Assembly: GCF_002005305.1 (NCBI RefSeq)
Contig: NZ_CP014782.1
Coordinates: 2,604,001 to 2,668,000, forward strand
Direction: 5' to 3'
Origin: Shewanella psychrophila
GTDB taxonomy: Bacteria; Pseudomonadota; Gammaproteobacteria; Enterobacterales; Shewanellaceae
Length of the DNA: 64,000 bases
Shown here: positions 63,801 through 64,000 of the stretch, piece after piece
How the letters are laid out: each line of letters begins with the position of its first letter
Position numbering within the stretch: position 1 is the first letter of the stretch
Notes under the pieces: generated by a model
What the model saw: the letters and a program-made list of their open reading frames with translations, nothing else
Told to the model about the DNA's origin: nothing
The model's database searches: none
Translations under genes and position numbers: made by a program

Positions 63801-64000
63801 CTTAGCCCCTGTTTATGATTTCGAGTCATGAATACTACTCCCTGAGCATAGCGAGTACCAGTATTTATCAGCCAAAAATCCCTCCCCGCTCCAGCATAGA
63901 ATAAAGTCAGGAATTATCGTCAATAGAATAAGACTTAACCTTAAGAAATAACAACAACCAATTAACATTGCGCCCAAACTAGAACGACACAACAAATAAA
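63801..64000. other. Upstream region at the right edge, no gene seen
   Basis: The remaining 200 bp hold the ltaE promoter region. A 60-codon frame on the minus strand here has no ribosome-binding site or family resemblance and is not called. Confidence 0.4.

Noticed and set aside
63813..63995. 60-codon frame at the right edge
   Set aside because: No ribosome-binding site, unusual composition and position over the ltaE promoter.

Overview
This window looks like the chromosome of a marine gammaproteobacterium, most likely a cold-water Shewanella. This is inferred from moderate GC content, the run malQ-glgB-glgX-glgP-glgC-glgA, a FucP/NagP-type sugar permease behind a LacI-type operator, two Cache-domain chemoreceptors, an M9 collagenase, a YfaZ-type outer-membrane protein and tandem PhoA-type phosphatases. 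I saw no rRNA, tRNA, CRISPR, phage or insertion sequence.

Layout. 1-5.4 kb: two divergent surface lipoprotein genes with related N-termini; the first runs off the left edge and carries seven tandem modules. 5.4-15.3 kb: mixed housekeeping and envelope genes (sugar permease, DUF2461, SPFH lipoprotein, YfcG-like GST, YqfB amidohydrolase, chemoreceptor, DM13 and DUF3955 proteins, RsmB-family RNA methyltransferase). 15.5-22.1 kb: an acetoacetate-decarboxylase-like/FAD-oxidoreductase fusion, a membrane GGDEF protein with a degenerate signature (GGDNF), YfaZ and a glutathione peroxidase. 22.2-23.4 kb: no protein gene but an array of four related non-coding RNA units. 23.6-27.8 kb: a multidomain secreted collagenase. 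28.2-41.5 kb: a YbaK-type deacylase and the glycogen gene cluster. 42.3-49.2 kb: porin, chemoreceptor, iron alcohol dehydrogenase (YiaY-like) and a CPA1 Na+/H+ antiporter. 49.3-53.8 kb: an RND efflux pair with a duplicated leader ORF between its genes. 54-58.3 kb: small unknown genes, a PhnD-like protein, a BCCT transporter with a triplicated 3' end and a thioesterase. 58.5-62.7 kb: two tandem alkaline phosphatases plus a periplasmic protein of unknown function behind a Pho-box-like array. 62.8-63.8 kb: threonine aldolase.

The most unusual element is the array at 22204-23436, read on the + strand. Each of the four units has (i) TGAACTT, exactly 16 nt, then TCTGA, TCATA or TCAAA, the layout of a sigma-E (RpoE) promoter; (ii) in three units, a 14-nt stretch nearly identical to the 3' tail of 16S rRNA (ATCACCTCC...), that is, an anti-Shine-Dalgarno sequence; (iii) a hairpin presenting CTAGCGC in its loop, whose stem sequence differs between units while pairing is kept; (iv) an intrinsic terminator ending in exactly seven Ts. 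I read this as a family of tandem envelope-stress small RNAs. The parts are seen in the sequence; function and regulation are inferred.

How genes work together. The glycogen cluster covers ADP-glucose formation (GlgC), chain elongation (GlgA), branching (GlgB), debranching (GlgX), phosphorolysis (GlgP) and glucan transfer (MalQ), with overlapping genes in the middle. The phosphatase group is probably phosphate-starvation controlled. The RND adaptor and pump lack a TolC partner here and would use one encoded elsewhere.
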